This document shows positions 8,684 through 15,757 of a stretch of DNA of 48,896 nt, piece by piece. The position numbers and the translations under genes are program-made. The notes under the pieces were generated by a model. That model saw only the letters and a program-made list of their open reading frames with translations, made no database searches and was not told the DNA's origin. Position 1 is the stretch's first letter; every line of letters starts with the position of its first letter. Origin of the DNA: Candidatus Omnitrophota bacterium (GTDB lineage Bacteria > Omnitrophota > Omnitrophia > Omnitrophales > Aquincolibacteriaceae); NCBI GenBank assembly GCA_020632475.1, contig JACKFM010000010.1, positions 1 through 48,896 on the forward strand, written 5' to 3'.

Positions 8684-9333
8684 TACGACTCCTTAATCAT
8701 AATATTTAAAATCATATCCCCGTTATGATGACAGGTGGGGCATTGTCTTCCCTGACGTGTCACACGCAATTTTTGCTGACTGCGTATATTTTTAGGGATG
8801 TTGACTTCGATCATCTTTCCTTCCGGCGTCTTGATTTTAACGGTTCCGCCTTTTTCAGCCTTTTCTTTACTGATGCGAACATCAATTTTCACATCCGCCT
8901 GCACGGTCGTTCTCGGCTGCTGATAGGCTGATGCTTGTTCATGACGCCCCGAAGAAAAAGACGAGAAAATATCTTCAAAGTTAGAGTATCGGCCGCCATG
9001 GCCTGATCTTTGAGAAAAACCTCCGAAAGGAGAGGCTCCCCTTCCACCGCCCGTAAACATATGCAGAAACTCATCAAAATCAAACCCCTGCGCTCCTGTA
9101 AAATGGGCTCCGCCTCCAAAACGCCGCGATTGGTCATATTCATTCCGTCTTTTGGTATCGCTCAAGACATAGTAGGCCTCAGAAATACTTTTAAAGCGGG
9201 CTTCGGCTTCTTTATTTCCGGGATTTTTATCCGGATGGTATTTGACCGCCAGCTTGCGGTAAGCTTTTTTAATTTCCTCCGCACTCGCGCTTTCAGACAC
9301 ACCTAAAACACTATAATAATTTTCTTTGGCCAT
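8683..9333 (-). CDS. J-domain (DnaJ-like) co-chaperone, short form
   Basis: From the ATG at 9333 the product has 216 residues and begins with a complete J-domain (NYYSVLGVSESASAEEIKKA), with HPD at residues 33-35, the motif that stimulates the ATPase of DnaK/Hsp70. A Gly/Phe-rich stretch follows (about residues 70-130). A short beta-rich segment (VKIDVRISKEKAEKGGTVKI) resembles the start of the DnaJ substrate-binding region. The four-repeat zinc domain of classical DnaJ is absent: only one CPTCH motif near the C-terminus remains. The frame is open upstream to 9447, but that extension reads through a palindromic repeat (9343-9383) and adds nothing family-like. The stop overlaps the LOG gene start. 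Confidence 0.85.
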   Translation of the reverse strand: MAKENYYSVLGVSESASAEEIKKAYRKLAVKYHPDKNPGNKEAEARFKSISEAYYVLSDTKRRNEYDQSRRFGGGAHFTGAQGFDFDEFLHMFTGGGRGASPFGGFSQRSGHGGRYSNFEDIFSSFSSGRHEQASAYQQPRTTVQADVKIDVRISKEKAEKGGTVKIKTPEGKMIEVNIPKNIRSQQKLRVTRQGRQCPTCHHNGDMILNIMIKES

Positions 9334-9342
9334 ATTTAAAAT

Positions 9343-9383
9343 GGGGACAGGCTTGCTCGCCGTGGCGAGCCTGGCCTGTCCCC
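9343..9383. repeat. double hairpin with GGGGACAGGC arms
   Basis: Outer arms GGGGACAGGC (9343-9352) and GCCTGTCCCC (9374-9383) enclose an inner stem GCTCGCC/GGCGAGC. It lies 9 bases upstream of the J-domain start codon, where it could affect that leader. The outer arm sequence recurs in the hairpin ahead of tmRNA (26290-26325). Such GGGGACAGGC palindromes resemble REP sequences, but no REP-associated transposase is in the window. Confidence 0.7.
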
Positions 9384-9413
9384 GTTTAACCTTTTGTTGA
9401 TAGCGGTGAAACG

Positions 9414-9640
9414 ATCCTATGCGTTGCTTCGCAACCATAGGACCCATATCTCTAAATGATGAAAACGACCATCATTAAGAGCTATGTGCCATTGCTAAGA
9501 ACTGTGCCTTGTGTATTGCCTAGCCATGACACAGCTTCTTTAGCTGTGCTTGGCTGTACCAGCGCATTGGCGTTGGTATTACGCAAGCACGGGACTTATA
9601 TCTCTAAGTAACAAAACGACTGTTACTAAGAGCTATAAGT
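9414..9640. repeat. array of at least five stem-loops
   Basis: In order: TCCTATG-type stem with a TTC loop (9414-9443); CTCTAAATGATG with CATCATTAAGAG around AAAACGAC (9450-9481); CACAGCT/AGCTGTG (about 9533-9551); ACCAGCGC with GGCGTTGGT, using G-T pairs (about 9557-9576); and CTCTAAGTAACA with TGTTACTAAGAG around AAACGAC (9602-9632). The second and fifth share loop and flanks but differ in stem. The last one overlaps the end of the recombinase reading frame. No gene is seen in this stretch. Confidence 0.7.
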
Positions 9641-11382
9641 GGAGGTGGACCCACGGCCCGCTCCCGGCAAACTTGAGGAATCCGCCTCCAATAAAAATCT
9701 ACTCTTGCGGGCCGGTCGTCAGTATACCAACGAACCTCGGTTTTAGGCAAGAAAGCTTCACGCAATCGAATTCTATCCTCCGAGCTTCCTTCATTCAGCA
9801 TTTGTTCCGCATCTTTAATGCCGCCCAGGAATTCTTTGACTTCCTTATCCAAGTCAAACCGGGCGTGTTTTGCCTCGGAAGCGATCAGGGATTCCTTTTC
9901 GGCCTCCAATGCTTGCTTTTTGGCTTTCAATTCATTGACTTCCTCATCCGGTATTACGGCCTCAAATTTTGTGTAAGCAAAAATCATCCGCTTTATTTCT
10001 TTTTCAATTTGAGCAATTTCTTTTTCTATTTTTCCAAGGCGATCCGGCTGCGAATTCACATAATTTTCCATTTGCTTTTTGAAAAGCTCAGCAACTTTGC
10101 CGGGATCAATTAACCGGGCAATCCGCTGTTTCATCCCTTCAAGAGCAATTTTATCCACAGCCTCCTGCCTAATCATCGGGCGGTTCGATCCCGCATGGGT
10201 TCCTTTTTTAATATCACCCTGACAGCGGTAATAATAATAGAAAGTCTTTTTTCCTGTTGTCTTGACAACCTTGCTGTATCTGTGGCCGGTAATGCTGTTT
10301 CCGCAAGAACCGCAACGCAAGGCATTGGACATTAAATACTTGGTGTCATTTTTCCTTTGCCATTTGGAGCTTCGATACGACGCAAAGCGTTTTTGAACCT
10401 TGTCAAATATTTCCGGGGAAACAATGGCCGGCACTGCATTTTCCACCGTCACCCATTCTTCTTTTGATTTTGTGCGGTCAATATAGAATTTCGCATTTTC
10501 CCGGTCAAAACTCCCATTGTCCTTGCGGAACTGTTTTGTCTCCGTCCGAAGTTTTCCTATTTCAACGGTGCCTCGCCCTTGGATATTCCAGTCGAAACAA
10601 TCCACACGGGCTTGTTTATTCCACCGTAAAGCTCCCTTATAAATAGGATTTCTCAAAAGGTACCGCACAGTATCGCCCGACCATTTTCCATCCGGGTTTT
10701 TATTAAGCAGGCTTCTTCTTTTTCGGGCACACTCGGTTGACAAAATCCCCTGCTCATTGAGGTGACGCGCGATTCTCTTGTGTCCCAAACCACTCAAGGC
10801 CATATTGAATATCTTCCTAACCGTTTCCGCTTGTTCTTCAACGATTGCAAGAGTAACCTTGGAATCCAGTTCGCGAACTCTCTTGTATCCAAAGGGAGCA
10901 ACGCCGCCAAGCCAACTTCCCATTTGAGCTTTTCGATACATTCCCTGGATGACTTTTCGCGCCAACTCTCTTGAATATTCAGCCGCCATTTCCCGGACAA
11001 CAGATTTATAAATCTGGTCTGCCGTGCTGCCGTCATTTTTAAGATTCGTGAAATGAAGGTTGACACCCGCATCGTCCAATTCCACCTCGTGCCGCATCGC
11101 CTCTTTGACGTGTCTCATAAACCGGTCATATTCTCCGAAGATAATATGATCAAAATCCCTTGCAGGTGACTTGGCATCCTTGACCATTTGCAGAAAAACT
11201 TTCCGCTTGCGCACCGACTTGCCCGATACCGGCTCTTCGTACCATTTAATAATTTGGAGGTTACTGCGTTTCGCATAATCCAAAATCGCAGACCTCTGAC
11301 GGTCAAACGAGCCCTCTTGCCGCATTTGGCCGTTGTCATCAGTCCCAAAAGTTGACTTGCGAATATATGCAACAGCTTTCAT
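9604..11382 (-). CDS. large serine recombinase / site-specific integrase
   Basis: The 592-residue protein has the full architecture of large serine recombinases. An N-terminal resolvase domain begins AYIRKST, with nucleophile Ser10 and FGEYDRFMR near residue 97. A recombinase domain follows from about residue 165 (GGVAPFGYKR, RHLNEQGI, YLLRNPIYKGAL). A zinc ribbon has CGSCG near residue 359 and a later CQ pair, and a coiled coil spans about residues 445-500. It catalyses integration and excision between attP and attB through a 2-bp staggered cut. An AGGAAGG site precedes the ATG, and the gene starts 2 nt after the excisionase-like gene. The last dozen residues are encoded by the AAACGAC-loop hairpin, suggesting that repeat sequence has altered the C-terminus. 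Confidence 0.92.
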   Translation of the reverse strand: MKAVAYIRKSTFGTDDNGQMRQEGSFDRQRSAILDYAKRSNLQIIKWYEEPVSGKSVRKRKVFLQMVKDAKSPARDFDHIIFGEYDRFMRHVKEAMRHEVELDDAGVNLHFTNLKNDGSTADQIYKSVVREMAAEYSRELARKVIQGMYRKAQMGSWLGGVAPFGYKRVRELDSKVTLAIVEEQAETVRKIFNMALSGLGHKRIARHLNEQGILSTECARKRRSLLNKNPDGKWSGDTVRYLLRNPIYKGALRWNKQARVDCFDWNIQGRGTVEIGKLRTETKQFRKDNGSFDRENAKFYIDRTKSKEEWVTVENAVPAIVSPEIFDKVQKRFASYRSSKWQRKNDTKYLMSNALRCGSCGNSITGHRYSKVVKTTGKKTFYYYYRCQGDIKKGTHAGSNRPMIRQEAVDKIALEGMKQRIARLIDPGKVAELFKKQMENYVNSQPDRLGKIEKEIAQIEKEIKRMIFAYTKFEAVIPDEEVNELKAKKQALEAEKESLIASEAKHARFDLDKEVKEFLGGIKDAEQMLNEGSSEDRIRLREAFLPKTEVRWYTDDRPARVDFYWRRIPQVCRERAVGPPPLIALSNSRFVT

Positions 11383-11384
11383 GT

Positions 11385-11597
11385 TTACCTTCCTGATTTG
11401 AATTTTTTTGCTTCACTTTTGTGGATTAAATACATGTATCCAATCCGTGTATATTTCAGTATCCTTTTCGCTTTTATCGCTTTATGGACAGCCTGAACGC
11501 TCTTCCCGACCGTTTCCGCAAAGACCTTAATTGTAAGATATCCCTCGATGTTTTTCATTTCGATGCATATCATACTCCTAAGGTTTAAATCTTTCAA
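11385..11597 (-). CDS. small HTH protein, excisionase/MerR-like
   Basis: The reading frame encodes up to 70 residues. The segment GYLTIKVFAETVGKSVQAVH followed by RIGYMYLIHKSE matches the small winged-helix fold of excisionases and the HTH_17 family: helix-turn-helix, then a short beta wing. Such proteins direct the recombinase towards excision or regulate its gene. It ends 2 nt before the recombinase start, supporting that pairing. The start is uncertain. An ATG at residue 14 (11558) gives the family's normal N-terminus, but the AGGAG element is nearer the ATG at residue 9. The function is inferred from fold and position. Confidence 0.6.
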   Translation of the reverse strand: MKDLNLRSMICIEMKNIEGYLTIKVFAETVGKSVQAVHKAIKAKRILKYTRIGYMYLIHKSEAKKFKSGR

Positions 11598-11602
11598 CTT
11601 TT

Positions 11603-11788
11603 TTATGCTGCTTTGCGGGCATTTTCACTGACAGCTCTTTGTTTTAACCACATTCGAAACAGCATGCTCGCAACGGCCCTTTCCAGCTCCGTGATGACAG
11701 ATTCATCCATTCGCTCATCTATTTCGTGGTGTTTAACCTGTATAATTTTGGCATCTCTCGTCGCTCGCCTTTGGTTGACTTTTTGCAA
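11603..11788 (-). CDS. small basic/helical protein of unknown function
   Basis: A 61-codon frame begins with TTG at 11788, preceded by AAAGGAGG about 11 bases upstream. The product is charged and predicted mostly helical (HHEIDERMDESVITELERAV, then FRMWLKQRAVSENARKAA). I do not recognise a family. It lies between the winged-helix genes and the excisionase-like gene on the same strand. A longer frame in another register over the same bases has no better support. Possibly a regulatory or accessory protein of the element. Confidence 0.4.
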   Translation of the reverse strand: MQKVNQRRATRDAKIIQVKHHEIDERMDESVITELERAVASMLFRMWLKQRAVSENARKAA

Positions 11789-11816
11789 AGGCTTCGGGAC
11801 CTCCTTTGGTTGAATT

Positions 11817-11889
11817 GGCTACGCAACGCGTAGCCTTTTTGAATTCTCCAGACAGTGTCTGGAGATTGTTCAGACACCGTCTGAACAAT
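11817..11889. terminator. three consecutive perfect hairpins after a stop codon
   Basis: Three stem-loops follow one another with 3-base loops. GGCTACGC/GCGTAGCC lies at 11817-11835 and is followed on the plus strand by TTTTT. CTCCAGAC/GTCTGGAG is at 11846-11864. ATTGTTCAGAC/GTCTGAACAAT (11-bp stem) is at 11865-11889. The last ends one base from the stop codon of the winged-helix gene on the reverse strand, so transcripts from that gene meet all three. They may terminate or attenuate transcription before the small genes and recombinase. Confidence 0.55.
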
Positions 11890-12771
11890 TTATGCTGCAT
11901 TTTTGTTGTCTCCTTGATCGCGCCTCTTTTTCGTGCGTTCTTCCTCCTCTTGCCGGGCGAACTGCTCGCATTCAAGCTGCCCCTTCTGGAATTCATCCAA
12001 CTCCTCCTCGGGAATATCACGAAGATCAACCCCTTCCCATTTAAAACCCGGGAAAAGCACGCTTCCCCGGTAAGCCCGCTCCAGATAAAGCGGCCTGCCG
12101 TCCGCATTGTGGAATGTCACGCCATCGCGCATTTCCATCAGATCCTTAAGCAGCGCAAAGTAGATGTGATCCCACCTTTTTGCTTGCTTCATCAGCCACT
12201 TCATGTCGGTCTCGTTCTTCATGACGTAGAGAATGGCATCCAGACCGTGGTACTGAATGTAAAGGTCTTGAAACACACGCTTGTAATAGGTCTTATTCTT
12301 AAGGTTTGTCTCGACCTCAACCGCGAACCGGCTTTCGCCGTCGCTTGCGATCCCATCCGGCACCTTCCCGCGGCCGGCCTTTTTCTTAAGCACCCGTTCC
12401 GGTGTCCATTCCTCGAAGCCAAGGAGTGTCTGAAACGCAATCCTTGCATTCGTTACCTCTTCGTCATGCTCCCAAGTCTTGTCGTTGACCATCTTTTTCT
12501 TCCTGGGCAATCTCAACGAGCCGCCGGGAAGCTTCTTTTTGCGAAGGTACCGGACTCCCTGTGGGGTTGTCACATAGAGCCGCTTTTCTCCAATCCGAAG
12601 CTGTACGGCTCTCAGATATCCCCCATTCACGAGCTTCCGCACTCCTTTCATCGGAACCTGAAAGACATTTTCGCTCTTTTCAAAAAACATCATCGCAATC
12701 TGAACCAGCGTCATAAACCACTGCTCCTGACAGGTATTCATTATCCGATTATCCCGCTTTGTAATGACCAC
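11890..12771 (-). CDS. winged-helix protein with PD-(D/E)xK-like region (paralog 3), replication-relaxation-like
   Basis: Starting at the GTG at 12771 the product has 293 residues. An AAGGAGG sequence lies 5 bases upstream, and this start brings the N-terminus (ITKRDNRIMNTCQEQWFM) into register with its paralog ITDRDIEILSFCHEQRFV. The frame is open to 12927, but that extension crosses a large inverted repeat. The N-terminal ~90 residues look like a winged helix. The middle has KVPDGIASDGESRFAVEVET followed by NLKNKTYYKR, a pattern resembling the PD...ExE core of restriction-endonuclease-like folds and of the replication-relaxation family found on plasmids. The C-terminus is highly charged. 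DNA binding is likely; nuclease activity is speculative. Confidence 0.65.
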   Translation of the reverse strand: MVITKRDNRIMNTCQEQWFMTLVQIAMMFFEKSENVFQVPMKGVRKLVNGGYLRAVQLRIGEKRLYVTTPQGVRYLRKKKLPGGSLRLPRKKKMVNDKTWEHDEEVTNARIAFQTLLGFEEWTPERVLKKKAGRGKVPDGIASDGESRFAVEVETNLKNKTYYKRVFQDLYIQYHGLDAILYVMKNETDMKWLMKQAKRWDHIYFALLKDLMEMRDGVTFHNADGRPLYLERAYRGSVLFPGFKWEGVDLRDIPEEELDEFQKGQLECEQFARQEEEERTKKRRDQGDNKNAA

Positions 12772-12787
12772 GATGACCTCCTTCTCT

Positions 12788-12891
12788 GCCGCTTGCCGAA
12801 GCCCTGCCCGCTCCCGACTCCAGTCCCGAGATAACTCTTGATGTCGAGGGAGTGGAGTCGGGAGCGGTTTCTCTGGGCGAAGGCAAGCGGC
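12788..12891. repeat. large interrupted inverted repeat
   Basis: Outer arms GCCGCTTGCC (12788-12797) and GGCAAGCGGC (12882-12891) and inner arms CCGCTCCCGACTCCA (12808-12822) and TGGAGTCGGGAGCGG (12853-12867) are perfect complements. They are separated by a 10-base spacer on one side and 14 on the other, around a 30-base centre. The structure begins about 17 bases upstream of the chosen GTG start of the winged-helix gene. Confidence 0.85.
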
Positions 12892-12925
12892 GCAAGGACT
12901 TAGGACAACGAGCCCCGGATAGACC

Positions 12926-12971
12926 ACTTTCCGGGGTTACTTTCCGTACGGGTCGGTGCCCATACTTTCCG
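12926..12971. repeat. three ACTTTCCG direct repeats (iteron-like)
   Basis: Copies at 12926-12933, 12939-12946 and 12964-12971 have start-to-start spacings of 13 and 25 bases. The second and third continue identically with TAC. They could be binding sites for one of the winged-helix proteins. Confidence 0.6.
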
Positions 12972-13137
12972 TACCCCAGCAGCCAAAAAGCGTTAAATTT
13001 TTTAATTTTCATTTCTAAAATTTCCTCCTTTGATTTTTAAAAACGCGCACAGCATTCCCGCGCAACATACGCACGCAGACGGTGCACGTGTTCACGCAAA
13101 TAGACTCAGGCAAATGACTCCTTACTTACCTGAATCC

Positions 13138-13983
13138 TTAAGCAGCTTTCTCTCGCTCTCTTCTGGAATATAGCCCTGAATATACGCGGTCGGCCTTGCG
13201 GAAAATCTCTAGCCGTTTATCTCTTTCAGGGGTCTTGCGTGGGTCAATCAAATCCTCTAAAACCAACTCTCCATCGCTGGAGTTGGTGAAAATCGCCCTC
13301 TCTGCACGGGCTCTTAATTCATCAATACTTATCACATAAATCCGTTCGCCGTATTTGGCATTTCTCAAAATCCAGATCTTTCGCTTCTCATCCCGGACCA
13401 CATACACCAGGATGCCTTGGGTGCCGGCTTTATCCTTTTTGCCAAAAATGAGCTTATACCCGTCAAGCTCCCAATGCTCCCGGTCAATCACAACATGGAT
13501 CAGGTGTTCATCCTTCTTCACGACGGCATCAGCCAAATGCATCCTCGTGTGTTCGAGCGCATCCAGAGCTTTACCGGACATCCATATGAATCCGAACATC
13601 TCGAAAATAATCCTCGTATCTGTGAGCCAAAGCGTCTGCTCATGACGCTTCCAGTCCACGCCCTGCACGTATCCGAGGCCCTTTAAAAGACCTCGCTTTT
13701 CCAATTCACGTATACCCTTCAAGCCCAAAACGTAAAGCGTGGTTTTTCCGATGCCCTGTTTCAAGGTACGAATCAGACCCCATTCCATCATGCGGTTGAT
13801 GCGCCTGAGCGGGCATTTGTACGGATTCTTCACTTTATAAAATTTCCTTGCGATCTGAAGAATCGTCACAAATCTCTGCTCATGACAAAATGAGAGGATT
13901 TCAATGTCGCGGTCAGTAATCCTCAGCTTCGTCTTCTTCCTCTTGCTTTGCTTTTTCAAGCGCTTCTTCCTCCTTCCGGACAT
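13138..13983 (-). CDS. winged-helix protein (paralog 2), replication-relaxation-like
   Basis: The frame encodes 281 residues. A very basic N-terminus (RRKKRLKKQSKRKKTKLR) precedes ITDRDIEILSFCHEQRFVTI and a predicted winged helix with a wing near YVLGLKGIRELEKRG. The middle region corresponds to the PD-(D/E)xK-like part of its downstream paralog, but the acidic core is poorly kept (HLADAVVKKDEHLIHVVIDR). The 5' end overlaps the preceding gene by 71 bases. An alternative TTG at 13959 follows an AAGGAGG and would shorten the overlap. The C-terminus is rich in Arg, Glu and Lys. It probably binds DNA. No enzymatic role can be claimed. Confidence 0.65.
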   Translation of the reverse strand: MSGRRKKRLKKQSKRKKTKLRITDRDIEILSFCHEQRFVTILQIARKFYKVKNPYKCPLRRINRMMEWGLIRTLKQGIGKTTLYVLGLKGIRELEKRGLLKGLGYVQGVDWKRHEQTLWLTDTRIIFEMFGFIWMSGKALDALEHTRMHLADAVVKKDEHLIHVVIDREHWELDGYKLIFGKKDKAGTQGILVYVVRDEKRKIWILRNAKYGERIYVISIDELRARAERAIFTNSSDGELVLEDLIDPRKTPERDKRLEIFRKADRVYSGLYSRREREKAA

Positions 13984-14722
13984 CTGATCCGAAATTCCCG
14001 ATTATAAATTCTTCGTTCTGATGATTGATGAACCGGGTCTTACCGCGTTTCTCGACCAACTCGTCATAATCCGCAAACCATACCTCAGGCCAAATCGTCC
14101 TGAAGCTTTTCCAGGTCTCGCGAATGAAATTATGAATATCCCATTCCGCGATCACCCAGATCTCGTCATATCCCGATTCCTTGCACGCCCTAAAAAGCTT
14201 CTCGTAATCTCGGATCGGGAACCTGCGGTATTCTTCGACAAAGACCGCGATCTTGTGCCCAGAGGCAAGAAGTTCGCCCGCCGGAAGCGGATAATTCCGC
14301 CGGTCACGCTCTCTCAGCACCCGGCCGCTTGTCCAGTATCTCAAACCAAGCCCGCGGAGAGTTAGCCGCACAAGGCCATTTTTGAGCCTCGGGCCAATCT
14401 GCAGGTTCAGGCTCTCAGGGGGCCTGTAGTTCCGGATCCACTGATGCCAGAAAGCGGCATCTTTACGTTTAGAGCGAAGCGCCTTCATGCCTTTCCAGCC
14501 GAGCGTGAAGTAGTAAATCTCCTGCTCCTTCCAGAAATGTTCAACCAGGTACCGGTAACCGGTAAGCTGGTAAATGTTCCCGCTCACGGTTTCTCCGGTC
14601 TCTTCCTGCTCGGCAAGCATTCTGAAATGCTCCACGGCTCCAAGCGACTCCTCATGCACAAACCTCAGGATCTCATAATCCACCCCTTCAAGTCGCTTAT
14701 GGCCGCGCCACGAAATTTTCAT
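13913..14722 (-). CDS. winged-helix protein (paralog 1) of the mobile element
   Basis: The 269-residue product is the most diverged of the three paralogs. Its N-terminus EGVDYEILRFVHEESLGAVE aligns by pattern with the ITxRDxxIxxFxHEQ start of the other two, followed by a wing-like IYYFTLGWKGMKAL. The central part contains LLASGHKIAVFVEE, analogous to the FAVEVE strand of paralog 3. It ends in a strongly acidic coiled stretch (EEEALEKAKQEEEDEAED). It is the first gene of the element's operon. Its ATG sits in an ATGA overlap with a four-codon mini-ORF that carries the ribosome-binding site. Confidence 0.6.
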   Translation of the reverse strand: MKISWRGHKRLEGVDYEILRFVHEESLGAVEHFRMLAEQEETGETVSGNIYQLTGYRYLVEHFWKEQEIYYFTLGWKGMKALRSKRKDAAFWHQWIRNYRPPESLNLQIGPRLKNGLVRLTLRGLGLRYWTSGRVLRERDRRNYPLPAGELLASGHKIAVFVEEYRRFPIRDYEKLFRACKESGYDEIWVIAEWDIHNFIRETWKSFRTIWPEVWFADYDELVEKRGKTRFINHQNEEFIIGNFGSDVRKEEEALEKAKQEEEDEAEDY

Positions 14723-14733
14723 TTATTCAGCAT
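14719..14733 (-). promoter_or_regulatory. four-codon leader ORF overlapping the first element gene
   Basis: On the reverse strand an AGAAGGAG site is followed three bases later by ATG CTG AAT AAA TGA (MLNK, stop). The TGA overlaps the ATG of the winged-helix gene at 14722, as in coupled genes. The ribosome-binding site is 14 bases from the gene's own ATG, too far for direct use, so translation may start at the mini-ORF and re-initiate. Confidence 0.4.
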
Positions 14734-15051
14734 TTTCTCCTTCTATGACACATTCTTTTTTTTGTCAGCACCATCAAAAATTCCCCTCATACATATGGCC
14801 GTTTTATGCGCTTTTTGCGGTGTTTATCAAGGTATTCCCATATCCTGATTGATATAACTCATTATTTAACAGATAGATATAACACTAAAAATAATTTGAA
14901 AATATTTTTTATGTCAACCCTTTAGGCTATCTAATGCTATAAAAAGAAAATCTTGCATACCCATAACTAAAAGATACCCGGTATATCGGGAAAATGGAAA
15001 TCTCGGAAAGCACATGTAGCGGTGAGAAACTGTCTTTTGGTAGGTGGAGGC
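14734..15051. other. AT-rich gene-free stretch at the element edge
   Basis: About 320 bases without a convincing gene and more AT-rich than the flanks. The reverse strand has TTGACA (14912-14917 in plus coordinates), a possible -35 element for the winged-helix operon, but no good -10 at the right distance. The stretch ends at AGGTGGA (15042-15048), which is repeated at the other end of the putative element. Confidence 0.4.
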
Positions 15052-15079
15052 GAAATTTCCGCACGCATGCGGAAATTTC
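15052..15079. terminator. perfect 12-bp hairpin after the methyltransferase gene
   Basis: Arms GAAATTTCCGCA and TGCGGAAATTTC enclose CGCA. It starts two bases beyond the restored methyltransferase stop (15082-15084) on the reverse strand. No T-run follows, so termination by this hairpin alone is uncertain. Confidence 0.5.
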
Positions 15080-15081
15080 AG

Positions 15082-15703
15082 TCAGTCAAAGAACCTCTTG
15101 AATACGCAGTAAACAAACTCCTGCTTAGTGCCAAAAGGGGTTTGATGGGACTCTTCGCCGCTTTCGGATGAGACGGTAATGATTGCCAAGCTCCGTCTGT
15201 AGGGTCTCAGGGCTGTATTTGACAACATCCAGCCCGCTGCATCGGTCGGAGCCTTTTAAGGAAAACGTGGAAATGATCACTACTCCTTCCGCTTTAAGAG
15301 TGTGATTGAGATTCTGCATGTATCTTTTACGGTCTTCCGGTCTCGCAAGAAAATGAAACACAGCCCGGTCATGCCAAAGATCATAAGAATGTTCCTGCGG
15401 TTGGACATTCGTGATATCGCCCTCTATCCAAATCGCTTTATCCGCCAGCTTCCCCAGCCGTTCTTTGGATGTTTTTAAGGCCTGCCCGGACAAATCTAGC
15501 ACGGTGACGTTGGTTCGGTTTTTGGCCAGAAGATCATCCACGAGCGTGGATGTGCCGCCGCCCACATCAATAATTTTCGCATTCTCCGATGCTGCGAATT
15601 TCAAAATCAAATCCAGCGACACATTCAGGTTCGGTTTATACCAGCTCACTTCCTCCGGCCTTTTGCTTTGATAGACCTTCTCCCAATGGTCTTTTTGATT
15701 CAT
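15082..15703 (-). CDS. class I SAM-dependent methyltransferase, C-terminus frameshifted
   Basis: The intact frame (15125-15703) gives 192 residues with a Rossmann methyltransferase fold: DHWEKVYQSK start, SAM-binding IIDVGGGTSTLVDDLL near residue 39, VTVLDLS near 66, EGDITN near 93 and YDLWHDRAVFHFL near 106. This resembles small thiopurine-methyltransferase-like proteins. The frame then ends in an unrelated tail (RRRVPSNPFWH). Shifting the frame by one base near 15170 restores the usual family ending, ESGEESHQTPFGTKQEFVYC plus VFKRFF, stopping at 15082. So either the gene carries a one-base insertion or the sequence has an error there. The substrate is unknown. Confidence 0.8.
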
Positions 15704-15757
15704 AACCTTCCAATGTACCTCATTTGGAGCAGTATGGGGTTCATCGTTTGTAAAACA

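Larger units (their letters stand above)
12772..13137. other. gene-free segment, candidate origin of the mobile element
   Basis: This 366-base gap inside the element has unusual structure. An interrupted inverted repeat has outer arms of 10 bp (12788-12797 and 12882-12891) and inner arms of 15 bp (12808-12822 and 12853-12867). Three direct repeats ACTTTCCG lie at 12926, 12939 and 12964, two of them extended to ACTTTCCGTAC. A CCCCGGA/TCCGGGG stem overlaps the first repeat. The remainder to 13137 holds GC-rich degenerate repeats (for example CGCGCA, GTGCACGTG). Iterons beside a strong inverted repeat, next to replication-relaxation-like genes, suggest a replication or transfer origin. Confidence 0.4.
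9643..15048. mobile_element. putative integrated element with serine recombinase and three paralogous winged-helix genes
   Basis: The segment holds six same-strand genes not linked to their neighbours: three winged-helix paralogs, a small unknown protein, an excisionase-like protein and a large serine recombinase at one end. Recombinase-at-the-edge is the usual layout of integrated elements of this class. AGGTGGA occurs near each end (9643-9649 and 15042-15048). The left copy extends to GTGGAGGTGGA, an 11-base match to the 3' end of the tmRNA gene. The boundaries are inferred. No relaxase, coupling ATPase or secretion gene is present, so if mobile it would be mobilised by others or be a remnant. 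Confidence 0.5.

Noticed and set aside
9334..9447. N-terminal extension of the J-domain protein
   Set aside because: It would translate the GGGGACAGGC palindrome. The J-domain begins normally at the ATG at 9333.
12749..13040. Several frames on both strands across the element gap
   Set aside because: They cross the large inverted repeat and iterons, lack ribosome-binding sites and show no family resemblance. The winged-helix gene start fits better at the GTG at 12771.
15052..15079. Attachment-site arm of the recombinase
   Set aside because: The perfect hairpin is better explained as the methyltransferase 3' hairpin, and no copy exists at the other element end.
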